Positions 1 to 7,276 of a DNA stretch of 11,590 nucleotides are shown in pieces; within the stretch, counting starts at the first letter, position 1, and each line of letters starts with the position of its first letter. The notes beneath the pieces were generated by a model. It was not told the origin of the DNA. It ran no database searches and worked only from the letters and a program-made list of their open reading frames with translations. Origin of the DNA: Flavobacteriaceae bacterium UBA7446 (GTDB lineage Bacteria; Bacteroidota; Bacteroidia; Flavobacteriales; Flavobacteriaceae); NCBI GenBank assembly GCA_002478685.1, contig DLPY01000060.1, positions 1-11,590 of the forward strand, given 5' to 3'. Position numbers and translations under genes: made by a program.

Positions 1-357
1 GAGATGGCAAAAGTTGTTGAAGACTCTTTTGACTTGTCCTCAGAAATCATTAAGACCAATTTGTACAAAAAACCGAATCCAAATACTTATTTGGCAACCT
101 TTGCGCGTTTTCTTATCGATAATAAAGAAAACGAATACAGTCAGGAACTAATCAAAAAAGGATTTGGCTTGTTTACCCGACATCAAATTTTGCAGTTTGA
201 AAATGCAAAAGAAGTTCCTGTGCATTTTATTGGCTCTATTGCTTTTTATCTGCAACAAGAGTTAAAAGAAGTATTGGCAAGCCTTGGAGTCAACGTAGGT
301 AAGATTCAAAAAAAACCTATAGAAGGTTTAGTGGAACATCATAGAAAGCTTAATTAG
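1..357 (+). CDS. N-acetylglucosamine kinase-like protein (BadF/BadG/BcrA/BcrD ATPase family), C-terminal part
   Basis: This is the 3' end of a gene that begins before the window; the frame is open from base 1, so the Met codon at base 4 is probably internal. The visible 118 or so residues match the C-terminal lobe of the sugar-kinase/ASKHA-fold GlcNAc kinases common in Bacteroidota, which are about 280 residues long. The motif VHFIGSIAFYL (near residue 73 of the visible part) resembles the conserved VxFxGSIA segment of the nucleotide-binding lobe, and the ending KKPIEGLVEHH resembles the usual family C-terminus. Such enzymes phosphorylate GlcNAc or related amino sugars in the cytoplasm, often for cell-wall recycling. 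The ATP phosphate-binding motif lies outside the window, so activity and substrate cannot be judged. The stop overlaps the stop of the convergent RidA-family gene by 4 bases. Confidence 0.72.
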   Translation, partial: EMAKVVEDSFDLSSEIIKTNLYKKPNPNTYLATFARFLIDNKENEYSQELIKKGFGLFTRHQILQFENAKEVPVHFIGSIAFYLQQELKEVLASLGVNVGKIQKKPIEGLVEHHRKLN

Positions 358-373
358 CGGACCGCAATTAGCG
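352..373. repeat. Short direct repeat spanning the kinase/ridA stop overlap
   Basis: AATTAGCG occurs at 352-359 and again at 366-373, a 14-base period, with a small GCGG-A-CCGC palindrome at 357-365 between. The left copy carries both overlapping stop codons (TAG plus, TAA minus); the right copy is ridA coding. It may be chance or a small duplication at the 3' junction; the palindrome is too short to be a convincing terminator. Confidence 0.4.
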
Positions 374-734
374 AAATTTCTACATTTACGTTTTTTGGCA
401 ATACCGCCACTTGTACAGTTTCTCTGGCAGGCGCTGTTTCTTGGTTAAAGTAAGAACCATAGATGTCATTAATGGCGGTGAAATCATTCATATCTGAAAT
501 AAAAATACTGCACTTAACCACGTGTGAAAAATCCATATCCGCTGCCTTAAGTACGGCTACTAAATTTTCCATTACCTGCTTGGTTTCTGTTTTTATATCA
601 CAAATAACAAGCTTGTTTGTTTTTGGGTTTAAGGCAATTTGCCCACTAGCATAAAGCGTATCGTTTTTCAAAATAGCTTGATTGTATGGTCCAATTGGGA
701 GTGGGGCTTCTTTAGTTTTGATAATTTTCTTCAT
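354..734 (-). CDS. ridA: RidA/YjgF/YER057c/UK114 family reactive-intermediate (enamine/imine) deaminase
   Basis: A 126-residue protein, the usual size for the family, which forms cytoplasmic trimers that hydrolyse reactive 2-aminoacrylate and related enamines/imines released by PLP enzymes. Family marks are visible: the N-terminal GPYNQA (residues 15-20), ASGQIALNP (29-37), the PAR motif with the substrate-carboxylate-binding arginine (R104), and the C-terminal VEISLIAVR with the conserved glutamate (E119). R104 and E119 together suggest an active deaminase rather than a non-catalytic paralogue. Its start is 9 bases after the lptD stop on the same strand, so the two are probably co-transcribed, although no functional link is obvious. 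It ends in a 4-base stop overlap with the convergent kinase gene, leaving no room for a terminator between them. Confidence 0.93.
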   Translation of the reverse strand: MKKIIKTKEAPLPIGPYNQAILKNDTLYASGQIALNPKTNKLVICDIKTETKQVMENLVAVLKAADMDFSHVVKCSIFISDMNDFTAINDIYGSYFNQETAPARETVQVAVLPKNVNVEISLIAVR

Positions 735-743
735 TGAATTAAA

Positions 744-3404
744 TTAGAGTCTTTTGTCTGGTTCACGACGTTTATCGTATTTTAAGTCACGTAACATTCC
801 CGATTTTACACCAATAAAAAAATACCATGATTGGCGGTAACCAAATGGCGTCCACGATATGTTCATGTTCCAACTTTCTAAATCCCGGTCGATACCCAAA
901 TTAGTGAATGTCACCCCTTTGTTTTTAAAATCGTATCCTGAAGAAACATTCACTCTCCACTTTGGTGTAAGTGATACGTTTGCCGATGCCATAAGTGAAT
1001 TATTACTGATCGTTTTCTCCTGCCTTTGGTTAGAATACGTCAAACTATGTCTTATATTGATGCTCCATGGAATATTCGTGGTGTAAAATGCTGATTTTTT
1101 AGTATCAGATTCATTTGATTCTTTATTATTATTTAAACCAAGCCTACCTGCATCTTCGTCAATACCCCTATTGTTGTCTAAACCCGGTATGGCACTTTGG
1201 TTATTACTCTTTGAACTTGAATTCCCTTTACTTTTAAAGGTATGACCCCAGTTGATGTTTGCACTCGTCATCCTAAATAATGGTCCCCCATTATCAATAT
1301 TAAATGTATTAATACGCTTGCCTTCATCATTAATGGCGTAGGGGTCAAAAGTCGCTCCTAAATTTACATTAATTTGGTTGTCCAAAAGGGGAATTACCGT
1401 AGTCATTCGGACTGGACTCCACCGAAGTGAGTCTGCCGTGATATTATAATTTGTAGAAAAATTTAAATTGTTTAGTAGTTTAACTTTTTTAAGCTCTGTT
1501 TTGGTAGAGTCTTTTTCTTTGATTTTTGCTTCTAAAGTGTTGCGCAAAGTAAAACCAATTGAGCTGGATTTTCGATTTCCAGGTCTTCCGTATAAGCCTC
1601 CATCAAAACGCGTATATTCTCTAGTATTTCCATCTGCATCAATCACATATTCATCATAATACTTTTCAAAACTTGGGCTATTGCTGTAATTCACATTTGC
1701 ATTTATCACATGACGAATACTTTGAATCTTTTTGTCCTTTTTAAAATTAAATACTCCGTAAAGTGTTGTGTTTACACCAGCATTAAAATTGTATTGGGAA
1801 AATCGATCAAAACCTCGAATAGTATCTTGCTCTGGAAGAGCGTTTAATATTGGATCGTAATCATTTTTCTTTATGGTTTGATTAGTCCAAACGTTCTCAT
1901 AATTTCCCCCCATTGTAAAATTAAAATGTTTGGCAATTTTAAAGTTTGTAGCTACTGGTATGGTGTGTCTCATCCCTGATTTAGCACCGTAAAAAAGCCC
2001 CTTTGCTGCAATGATATCATCTGTGGTATTGATACGATTATCGCCACGCATCGTATATTGAAAATTAATGTTTTGTAATATCCCTTTTTTAATTCCGTTT
2101 CGTTTGGCAAAAGGAAAAATACGTTCCATGTTAGCTGTTAGTGATGGTAAGGTCATGTTCACTGATTTGGTCTGCGTATTTTGACTATGTGTAGCCGAAA
2201 CTGAAAGATTCACTGATGGATACTTTGGAAAAGTTTTTGAATATGAAAGCGAGGAATTAAAGTTGTTGTTTAGAAAATTTGTGGTGTTGATTTGATTTAG
2301 AGACTCACGAAAATACGAGCTTGTTCCAAGATTTACAGAAGCTGAAAACCTACTATTTGGATTTGATTTACTGTCTTTACTATGCGACCATCTTAAATTA
2401 AAAATGGTGCTCTTACTGTAGTTTGGGAGTCCACGTTCTGAGTTGATTAAACTCTCATATCTAAAAGCAAAGTTTCCTCTGAATTTATATCTTTTGTAAT
2501 AGTTGTTTTCAACCCGAATACCATAGCTGCCGTTAGTGTAATAATCTCCCATAATGGCTACATCCAAATTGTCTGAAAGCACAAAATAATAGCCTCCATT
2601 TTGTAGAAAATAACCACGATTGAAGTTTTCGCCTATGGTTGGAAACAAAAAACCTGTAGCGCGTTTTTGTGTCATCGGGAAATAGGCAAATGGAAAAAAT
2701 AACGGCGTGGGGACATCAGCAATGTACATATTGCTAAGACCTGCAATCATTTTCCTTTGCGGAACAAATTTTGCTGTTCGTACACGAATATAGTATTCGG
2801 GATCATCAATATTTTCGGATGTCGTTATTTTTGCATTGCGCAAATAATATACAGAGTCATTTTGTTTTTTGGTGGAGGCTGCCTTAACGTTCATCCCTTG
2901 TTGTTCACTACGCGAATTCCAAATAATGGCTTTTTTGGTTTTAAAATTAAAACGAATAGAGTCTGGGAAAACTTCGTCACTACCTTGTTTAAAAGAAGGT
3001 GGCTGAATTAAAACACCTAAAGAATCTTTTATTCGACCTGCAGTAACTTCATTGGCTTTGTAGTCCAATACAATCACACCCGACTTGAGTTCAACATCCT
3101 GATAATAGAGTTCGGCACCGTCATACATATACAACTTGTTTTCCTTTCGGTCTATAACCATATAGCCTTTGGCATGACGCTTAATTTTGTCTAAAATGAC
3201 AGGTTCCTTTTCTTGAATAGAGTCCTGTGTAACAGATGGTATGGAGTCTGTAATAGGCAAAATTTCTTGTGCGCTGACATGGCTTACGATAGTTAAAATT
3301 ACGCTAACTAGTGGCGCATAAAGAGGGATGCCAGAATATTGTCTTATTTTTGACAAGGACTTCAACTTGATTGAGTTCAAAAATACACATATTTTATCCA
3401 GCAT
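744..3404 (-). CDS. lptD: LptD-like outer-membrane LPS assembly protein
   Basis: An outer-membrane beta-barrel protein of about 880 residues that would insert LPS into the outer leaflet, the endpoint of the Lpt bridge. Numbering from the ATG at 3404: a hydrophobic signal segment (about 27-44) ends VSA|Q near residue 45; an OstA/LptA-like beta-jellyroll follows (about 80-215); then the LptD-type motif VPTPLFFPFAYFP (231-243) and RATGFLFP (248-255), comparable to the YxPY...RxSGFLxP segment of proteobacterial LptD; then a long barrel of aromatic-alternating strands. Residues about 722-771 form a Ser/Asn-rich, charged insertion, probably a surface loop. The start is uncertain: the longest frame (from 3500) would run 98 bases into the amidase. 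ATGs lie at 3413 and 3404, and TTG codons at 3365 or 3356 would give a more usual signal peptide (about 29-32 residues) and fit the promoter-like element at 3378-3385. Confidence 0.88.
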   Translation of the reverse strand: MLDKICVFLNSIKLKSLSKIRQYSGIPLYAPLVSVILTIVSHVSAQEILPITDSIPSVTQDSIQEKEPVILDKIKRHAKGYMVIDRKENKLYMYDGAELYYQDVELKSGVIVLDYKANEVTAGRIKDSLGVLIQPPSFKQGSDEVFPDSIRFNFKTKKAIIWNSRSEQQGMNVKAASTKKQNDSVYYLRNAKITTSENIDDPEYYIRVRTAKFVPQRKMIAGLSNMYIADVPTPLFFPFAYFPMTQKRATGFLFPTIGENFNRGYFLQNGGYYFVLSDNLDVAIMGDYYTNGSYGIRVENNYYKRYKFRGNFAFRYESLINSERGLPNYSKSTIFNLRWSHSKDSKSNPNSRFSASVNLGTSSYFRESLNQINTTNFLNNNFNSSLSYSKTFPKYPSVNLSVSATHSQNTQTKSVNMTLPSLTANMERIFPFAKRNGIKKGILQNINFQYTMRGDNRINTTDDIIAAKGLFYGAKSGMRHTIPVATNFKIAKHFNFTMGGNYENVWTNQTIKKNDYDPILNALPEQDTIRGFDRFSQYNFNAGVNTTLYGVFNFKKDKKIQSIRHVINANVNYSNSPSFEKYYDEYVIDADGNTREYTRFDGGLYGRPGNRKSSSIGFTLRNTLEAKIKEKDSTKTELKKVKLLNNLNFSTNYNITADSLRWSPVRMTTVIPLLDNQINVNLGATFDPYAINDEGKRINTFNIDNGGPLFRMTSANINWGHTFKSKGNSSSKSNNQSAIPGLDNNRGIDEDAGRLGLNNNKESNESDTKKSAFYTTNIPWSINIRHSLTYSNQRQEKTISNNSLMASANVSLTPKWRVNVSSGYDFKNKGVTFTNLGIDRDLESWNMNISWTPFGYRQSWYFFIGVKSGMLRDLKYDKRREPDKRL
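3345..3352 (+). promoter_or_regulatory. Candidate sigma-A -7 element for the amidase gene
   Basis: TATTTTTG matches the Bacteroidota -7 consensus TAnnTTTG exactly. A transcript would begin near 3356-3360, about 45 bases before the amidase ATG at 3403. No TTG lies at the expected 17-19 base spacing upstream, so the -33 element is weak or absent. The site lies inside the lptD signal-peptide codons. Confidence 0.45.
3378..3385 (-). promoter_or_regulatory. Candidate sigma-A -7 element for lptD-ridA
   Basis: On the minus strand this reads TATTTTTG, an exact TAnnTTTG match. Transcription would start near 3370-3374, which only makes sense if lptD starts at a TTG (3365 or 3356) rather than at the ATGs at 3404/3413. 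No clear -33 TTG is present. It faces the plus-strand element at 3345-3352. Confidence 0.35.
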
Positions 3405-4497
3405 GCGTCTCATAGTGTTTGTGTTCTTTTTTATGTCCTTAGCTTTGGTATCTCTGTGCAAATTGTATTCCCAAAATAACAAACCATTTACAGTTGTCAT
3501 AGACGCAGGACATGGTGGAAAAGATTCTGGAAACAGGGGTAACAGCTACTACGAAAAGAATATTGTGCTTAGCATTGCCATGAAAACAGGTGAGCTTTTA
3601 AAAAAAGAAAAAGGGGTGAAAGTAGTGTATACCCGTACATCTGATCGTTATATTACGCTTAATGGAAGGGCTAACATTGCCAACAAAGCAAAAGCAGATT
3701 TATTTGTTTCTATTCACTGCGATGCACATAACTCAAACGCCTATGGAGCTGGTACTTTTGTTCTGGGTCTACATCGTAATCAAGATAATTTTCGGATTTC
3801 ACAAAAAGAGAACTCGGTGATTTTTTTGGAGGATAATTATGAACAAGAGTATGACGGTTTTGATCCAAATAATCCAGAATCGGTGATTAGTTTGGTGTTG
3901 ATGCAAGAAGATTATCTCAACCAAAGTATTGAGGCGGCGAATTTTATTCAGCAAAGTTTTGTAAAAAATTTAAAGCGTAAAAACCGTACTGTAAAACAGG
4001 CAGGATTCCTAGTGCTACGAAATACATATATGCCAAGTGTTTTGGTAGAGACAGGCTTTTTGACCAATGCCAAAGAAGGTGCATATTTAAACTCTAAACG
4101 TGGACAAAGTGAAATGAGTCGTGCGATTGCAAAAGCCATTATGGAATACAAGTCCTCATTAGATGGAACCTTGTTTTCTGGTCTTGTCATGGATGATACG
4201 CCAGAGCAAGATGCTGTTACTTCTCCTTCATCAAGCTCCACTATGATTTATCGCATTCAAATTTCTGCTAGCACTAAAAAAATAGAAACAGTCTCTTATA
4301 ATTTTAAAGGTCTTTCACCAGTTACACGAATCCAAAAAGGAAGTTTATACCGGTATTATTATGGAAATTTTTCATCTTTCAGAGATGCCAAATCTGCTAT
4401 TAAAAATGTCATTACTAAAGGTTACAAGGGAGCTTATATTAAGGCGTTTAAGAATGGGCTAGAAGTGTCAATAACTCCTGAAATGAAATCTAATTAA
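3403..4497 (+). CDS. N-acetylmuramoyl-L-alanine amidase (Amidase_3) with C-terminal SPOR-like domain
   Basis: A 364-residue exported, zinc-dependent amidase that cuts the bond between MurNAc and the peptide stem, typically for daughter-cell separation. The chosen ATG gives a signal peptide (1-23, hydrophobic FVFFFMSLALVSL); the longer frame from 3328 adds a hydrophilic 25-residue leader and is unlikely. The Amidase_3 domain spans about 28-252, with zinc ligands H37 (DAGHGGKDSG), E51 (YYEKN) and H105 (SIHCDAH), and catalytic E216 (VETGFL). Residues about 120-175 form an insertion like the regulatory helical insert of AmiA/AmiB-type enzymes. After a Ser/Thr/Pro-rich linker (about 255-280), residues 281-352 (YRIQISAS ... 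YYYGNFSSFRDA ... GYKGAYI) look like a SPOR domain, which binds denuded septal glycan. It is divergent from lptD. Confidence 0.9.
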   Translation: MRLIVFVFFFMSLALVSLCKLYSQNNKPFTVVIDAGHGGKDSGNRGNSYYEKNIVLSIAMKTGELLKKEKGVKVVYTRTSDRYITLNGRANIANKAKADLFVSIHCDAHNSNAYGAGTFVLGLHRNQDNFRISQKENSVIFLEDNYEQEYDGFDPNNPESVISLVLMQEDYLNQSIEAANFIQQSFVKNLKRKNRTVKQAGFLVLRNTYMPSVLVETGFLTNAKEGAYLNSKRGQSEMSRAIAKAIMEYKSSLDGTLFSGLVMDDTPEQDAVTSPSSSSTMIYRIQISASTKKIETVSYNFKGLSPVTRIQKGSLYRYYYGNFSSFRDAKSAIKNVITKGYKGAYIKAFKNGLEVSITPEMKSN

Positions 4498-4523
4498 GGT
4501 GTCTGAGCTGCACAAATAATCCT

Positions 4524-4531
4524 TATTTTTG
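4524..4531 (+). promoter_or_regulatory. Candidate sigma-A -7 element for the mlaD-like operon
   Basis: TATTTTTG in the 51-base gap between the amidase stop and the GTG start at 4549 matches TAnnTTTG. The predicted transcript start is near 4535-4539, giving a leader of only about 10-14 bases. No good -33 TTG is seen. It could allow the downstream genes to be expressed separately from the amidase. Confidence 0.45.
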
Positions 4532-4548
4532 AAAAAAACCACTACAAA

Positions 4549-5502
4549 GTGAAGTTTTCTAACGAAGCAAAAACGGCATTACTTTTTATCTTTGGGGCTG
4601 CCCTATTTTTCATTGGTTTTAGCTACCTTAAATCGAATGACGTATTTGTATCCGACAGGGTTTTTTATGGACTTTATGACAATACTGAAGGACTTGTAAA
4701 TGGTACACCCGTAACCATTAATGGATACACGGTAGGGGCTGTAGAATCTTGTGAGTTATTGCAGCCATCTGCTAAAGTTTTGGTGACTTTCAGAGTAGAA
4801 AATGACTTTCCTTTTTCTAAAAATAGCATAGCTCAAATTTATGAATCTGGATTGATAGGAGGGAAAGCACTTGCCATTATACCTAACTTTGATAATTCAA
4901 CTAAAGCAAAGCATAAAGATACCTTGCAAACAAGTGTTGCACCTGGATTAACTGATTTGGTAAACGAAAAGCTTTCGCCCCTTCAAGAGAAAATTGAAAG
5001 CATGATTGTTCATGCAGATTCGGTATTTATTGCCTTTAATAACGTATTTGATGCACAGCGCCAAGAAGCCTTACGTCAATCAATTGGTCAATTCAGCGAA
5101 ACTACTTCGGTATTAACGTCACTTACAAAATCGTTGGATATGAATTTAAACACCCCAGATGGAACATTAAACAAAACGTTTAGCTCTTTGGAGCGCGTTT
5201 CAGCCAATGCTGCAGCCATTACAGATTCCTTGCAACAAGCTCCTTTGGCCGCAACTATTCGTTCTTTGCAACAAACCTCAAACGAACTTGCGCTTATCAC
5301 TTCAAAAATAAGTTCTGGTGAAGGGTCTCTTGGTAAAATAGTGCACAGCGATTCCCTTATTAATGCACTAAATCAAACAAATAATCAAGCGCAACTACTT
5401 CTTGAAGATTTGCGCCTCAATCCAAAACGTTACGTTCATTTTTCCTTGTTTGGTAAAAAAAATAAAGCCTATCAAGAATCAAAAAAATTTGAGCACCAAT
5501 GA
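4549..5502 (+). CDS. MCE-domain (MlaD-like) lipid-transport protein
   Basis: A 317-residue protein with one N-terminal membrane segment (about 8-27) and one MCE domain (about 38-113). Typical MCE sequence is visible: GLVNGTPVTINGYTVGAV (48-65) and SGLIGGKALAIIP (100-112). The rest (about 135-290) is rich in Gln, Ser, Leu and Asn, with heptad-like spacing that suggests long helices or a coiled coil. MCE proteins form hexameric rings anchored in the inner membrane that carry phospholipids or other lipids across the periplasm, usually with MlaE-type permease and MlaF-type ATPase partners; neither partner is encoded here. The start is GTG: no in-frame ATG lies near the N-terminus and MKFSNEAKTALLF is a normal family beginning. 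The stop overlaps the next gene's start (ATGA, 5499-5502), so the two are translationally linked. Confidence 0.87.
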   Translation: MKFSNEAKTALLFIFGAALFFIGFSYLKSNDVFVSDRVFYGLYDNTEGLVNGTPVTINGYTVGAVESCELLQPSAKVLVTFRVENDFPFSKNSIAQIYESGLIGGKALAIIPNFDNSTKAKHKDTLQTSVAPGLTDLVNEKLSPLQEKIESMIVHADSVFIAFNNVFDAQRQEALRQSIGQFSETTSVLTSLTKSLDMNLNTPDGTLNKTFSSLERVSANAAAITDSLQQAPLAATIRSLQQTSNELALITSKISSGEGSLGKIVHSDSLINALNQTNNQAQLLLEDLRLNPKRYVHFSLFGKKNKAYQESKKFEHQ

Positions 5503-6827
5503 TTACATATATTCCTAACATTGCTTTTGCGGTTTTGTTTTCATTATTGGTTGGGCTTTTTGTCCGAAATGTGCGTCGTATTATTCGTAACATCAAACTA
5601 GGAAAGCCTGCCAACAGGTCAGATCGACCCAAAAAGCGCTGGTTACATATGACGCGTATTGCCCTTGGACAATCAAAAATGGTGCGTAAACCCCTATCAG
5701 GAGCACTTCATGTAATTGTTTATATAGGCTTTATTGTGATTAATATCGAGTTGCTAGAAATTATCATCGATGGATTTTTAGGCACTCACCGTGTTTTTGC
5801 TCCCTTCCTAGGCAGTGTATATGATGTGCTTATTTTTACTTTTGAGATTTTTGCAGCACTTGTGCTGGTTAGTGTCTTTTTCTTTTGGACACGACGAAAT
5901 ATAGTTCGTATTAAGCGTTTTTGGAAGCCTGAAATGAAAGGGTGGCCTAAATGGGATGCCGATATCATTTTATATGCTGAAGTGGTCCTCATGGGATTGT
6001 TTTTAACCATGAATGCTGCTGACTATTGGCTTCAAACTGTGGCGCAAGATTCGCATTACATTCAAGCTGGTAGTTTCCCTGTAAGTCAGTTTCTTCTTCC
6101 ACTTTTTGATGGAATGAATCCAGTGTCAGTTATTGCTATTGAACGCATAGCTTGGTGGTTACATATTGGAGGTATATTATTGTTTTTAAACTACTTATAT
6201 TACTCCAAACACCTTCACATTATTCTTGCCTTTCCAAACACTTATTTTGCAAAATTGTCACCACAAGGAGAGCTTTCAAATATGGAGGCGGTCACTAACG
6301 AAGTCAAATTGATGTTAGACCCAAATGCAGACCAATATGCTGCTCCTGCGTCTGATGCAGCTCCTACTACTTTTGGTGCTGCAGATGTAACCGATTTGAA
6401 TTGGGTGCAGCTTATGAATGCCTATTCATGCACAGAATGCGGACGATGTACAGCGGAATGTCCTGCCAATCAGACAGGTAAGAAATTATCGCCGCGCAAA
6501 ATCATGATGGACACACGTGATCGCATTACTGAAGTAGGTTTGGCTTTAAACAAAGGCGAGCAACCCAATCAAAACATCCTCCTTGATAATTATATTTCTA
6601 GAGAAGAATTGTGGGCATGCACCTCGTGCAACGCTTGTGTAGAAGCATGTCCAATTGCTATAGACCCGCTATCTATTATTATCGATATGCGTCGCTATTT
6701 GGTAATGGAGCAATCGGCTGCTCCAAACGAATTAAACGTAATGATGACCAATGTAGAAAACAACGGTGCTCCTTGGCCATTTAATCAACAAGACCGTTTA
6801 GCCTGGCGCGAAGAATTAAATACATAG
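5499..6827 (+). CDS. Membrane-anchored (Fe-S)-binding oxidoreductase subunit (HdrC/NarI-like membrane part plus two 4Fe-4S clusters)
   Basis: A 442-residue protein with about five membrane segments (about 5-24, 70-92, 106-130, 157-173 and 214-234) followed by a cytoplasmic ferredoxin-like domain. Two complete CX2CX2CX3CP motifs are present: C311/C314/C317/C321 and C374/C377/C380/C384, each expected to hold a [4Fe-4S] cluster. H71, H222, H238 and H240 lie in or next to membrane segments and could bind b-type haem as in NarI-like subunits, but this is inference. The ferredoxin part resembles HdrC and the Fe-S subunits of glycolate/lactate oxidases. With the CCG-domain protein encoded at 7260-8051 it probably forms an enzyme passing electrons to or from membrane quinones. 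Electron donor and substrate cannot be told. It overlaps the MCE gene by 4 bases and lies 2 bases before the HAD gene. Confidence 0.85.
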   Translation: MITYIPNIAFAVLFSLLVGLFVRNVRRIIRNIKLGKPANRSDRPKKRWLHMTRIALGQSKMVRKPLSGALHVIVYIGFIVINIELLEIIIDGFLGTHRVFAPFLGSVYDVLIFTFEIFAALVLVSVFFFWTRRNIVRIKRFWKPEMKGWPKWDADIILYAEVVLMGLFLTMNAADYWLQTVAQDSHYIQAGSFPVSQFLLPLFDGMNPVSVIAIERIAWWLHIGGILLFLNYLYYSKHLHIILAFPNTYFAKLSPQGELSNMEAVTNEVKLMLDPNADQYAAPASDAAPTTFGAADVTDLNWVQLMNAYSCTECGRCTAECPANQTGKKLSPRKIMMDTRDRITEVGLALNKGEQPNQNILLDNYISREELWACTSCNACVEACPIAIDPLSIIIDMRRYLVMEQSAAPNELNVMMTNVENNGAPWPFNQQDRLAWREELNT

Positions 6828-6829
6828 AG

Positions 6830-7276
6830 ATGGATAAAGAAAAAGTAAATCAATTACTTAAAGAAAAATTAGAGGACGGAGAACATGTAAGTCCGGTGCT
6901 TCCAGAGGGCATCAAAAATTATTTGATTGATATTGATGGAACCATTTGCGACGATATTCCCAATGAAGAGCCAGAACGCATGGCTACGGCTAATGTATAT
7001 CCCGATGCTTTGGAAACACTAAATCGTTGGTATGACGAAGGTCATGTCATTTGCTTTTTCACCTCGCGTACTGAAGAACACCGTGTTGTTACGGAACAAT
7101 GGCTTAAAGAAAATGAGTTTAACTACCACTCCCTTCTTATGGGAAAACCACGAGGCGGAAATTACCATTGGGTAGACAATCACTTGGTGCGTGCTACGCG
7201 TTACAATGGTAAGTTTACTGATTTGGTGGAAAAAGAAGTAATGATAGAAGTTTTTGACGATGGCTTCCATGACTAA
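6830..7276 (+). CDS. Small HAD-superfamily phosphatase-like protein
   Basis: A 148-residue soluble protein with the HAD catalytic motifs in order: motif I YLIDIDGT (nucleophile D34, acid/base D36), motif II FFTSR (T78/S79), motif III lysine K106 in MGKPRGG, and a probable motif IV Asp D116 in HWVDNH. Only a short segment (about 39-70) separates motifs I and II, so there is no large C1 cap; the active site would be open, which suits a macromolecular or bulky phosphate substrate. I recall close relatives being labelled 'phosphoheptose isomerase' in flavobacterial genomes, but no SIS-domain features are visible, so I do not use that name. It starts 2 bases after the membrane Fe-S gene and its end overlaps the start of the CCG gene, so it is embedded in the operon between two likely partners. 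The substrate is unknown. Confidence 0.78.
   Translation: MDKEKVNQLLKEKLEDGEHVSPVLPEGIKNYLIDIDGTICDDIPNEEPERMATANVYPDALETLNRWYDEGHVICFFTSRTEEHRVVTEQWLKENEFNYHSLLMGKPRGGNYHWVDNHLVRATRYNGKFTDLVEKEVMIEVFDDGFHD

Noticed and set aside
3328..3402. N-terminal extension of the amidase from ATG 3328
   Set aside because: It adds 25 hydrophilic residues before a standard signal peptide, and the promoter-like element at 3345-3352 lies inside it.
3405..3500. N-terminal extension of lptD to ATG 3500
   Set aside because: It would overlap the amidase signal-peptide codons by 98 bases and puts about 58 residues before the hydrophobic signal region.
3948..4241. Minus-strand 97-codon open frame opposite the amidase
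   Set aside because: It lies opposite the conserved amidase catalytic region and has no family resemblance.
6830..7276. Phosphoheptose isomerase label for the HAD-like gene
   Set aside because: DxDGT and the other HAD motifs are clear, and there is no SIS-domain sequence.
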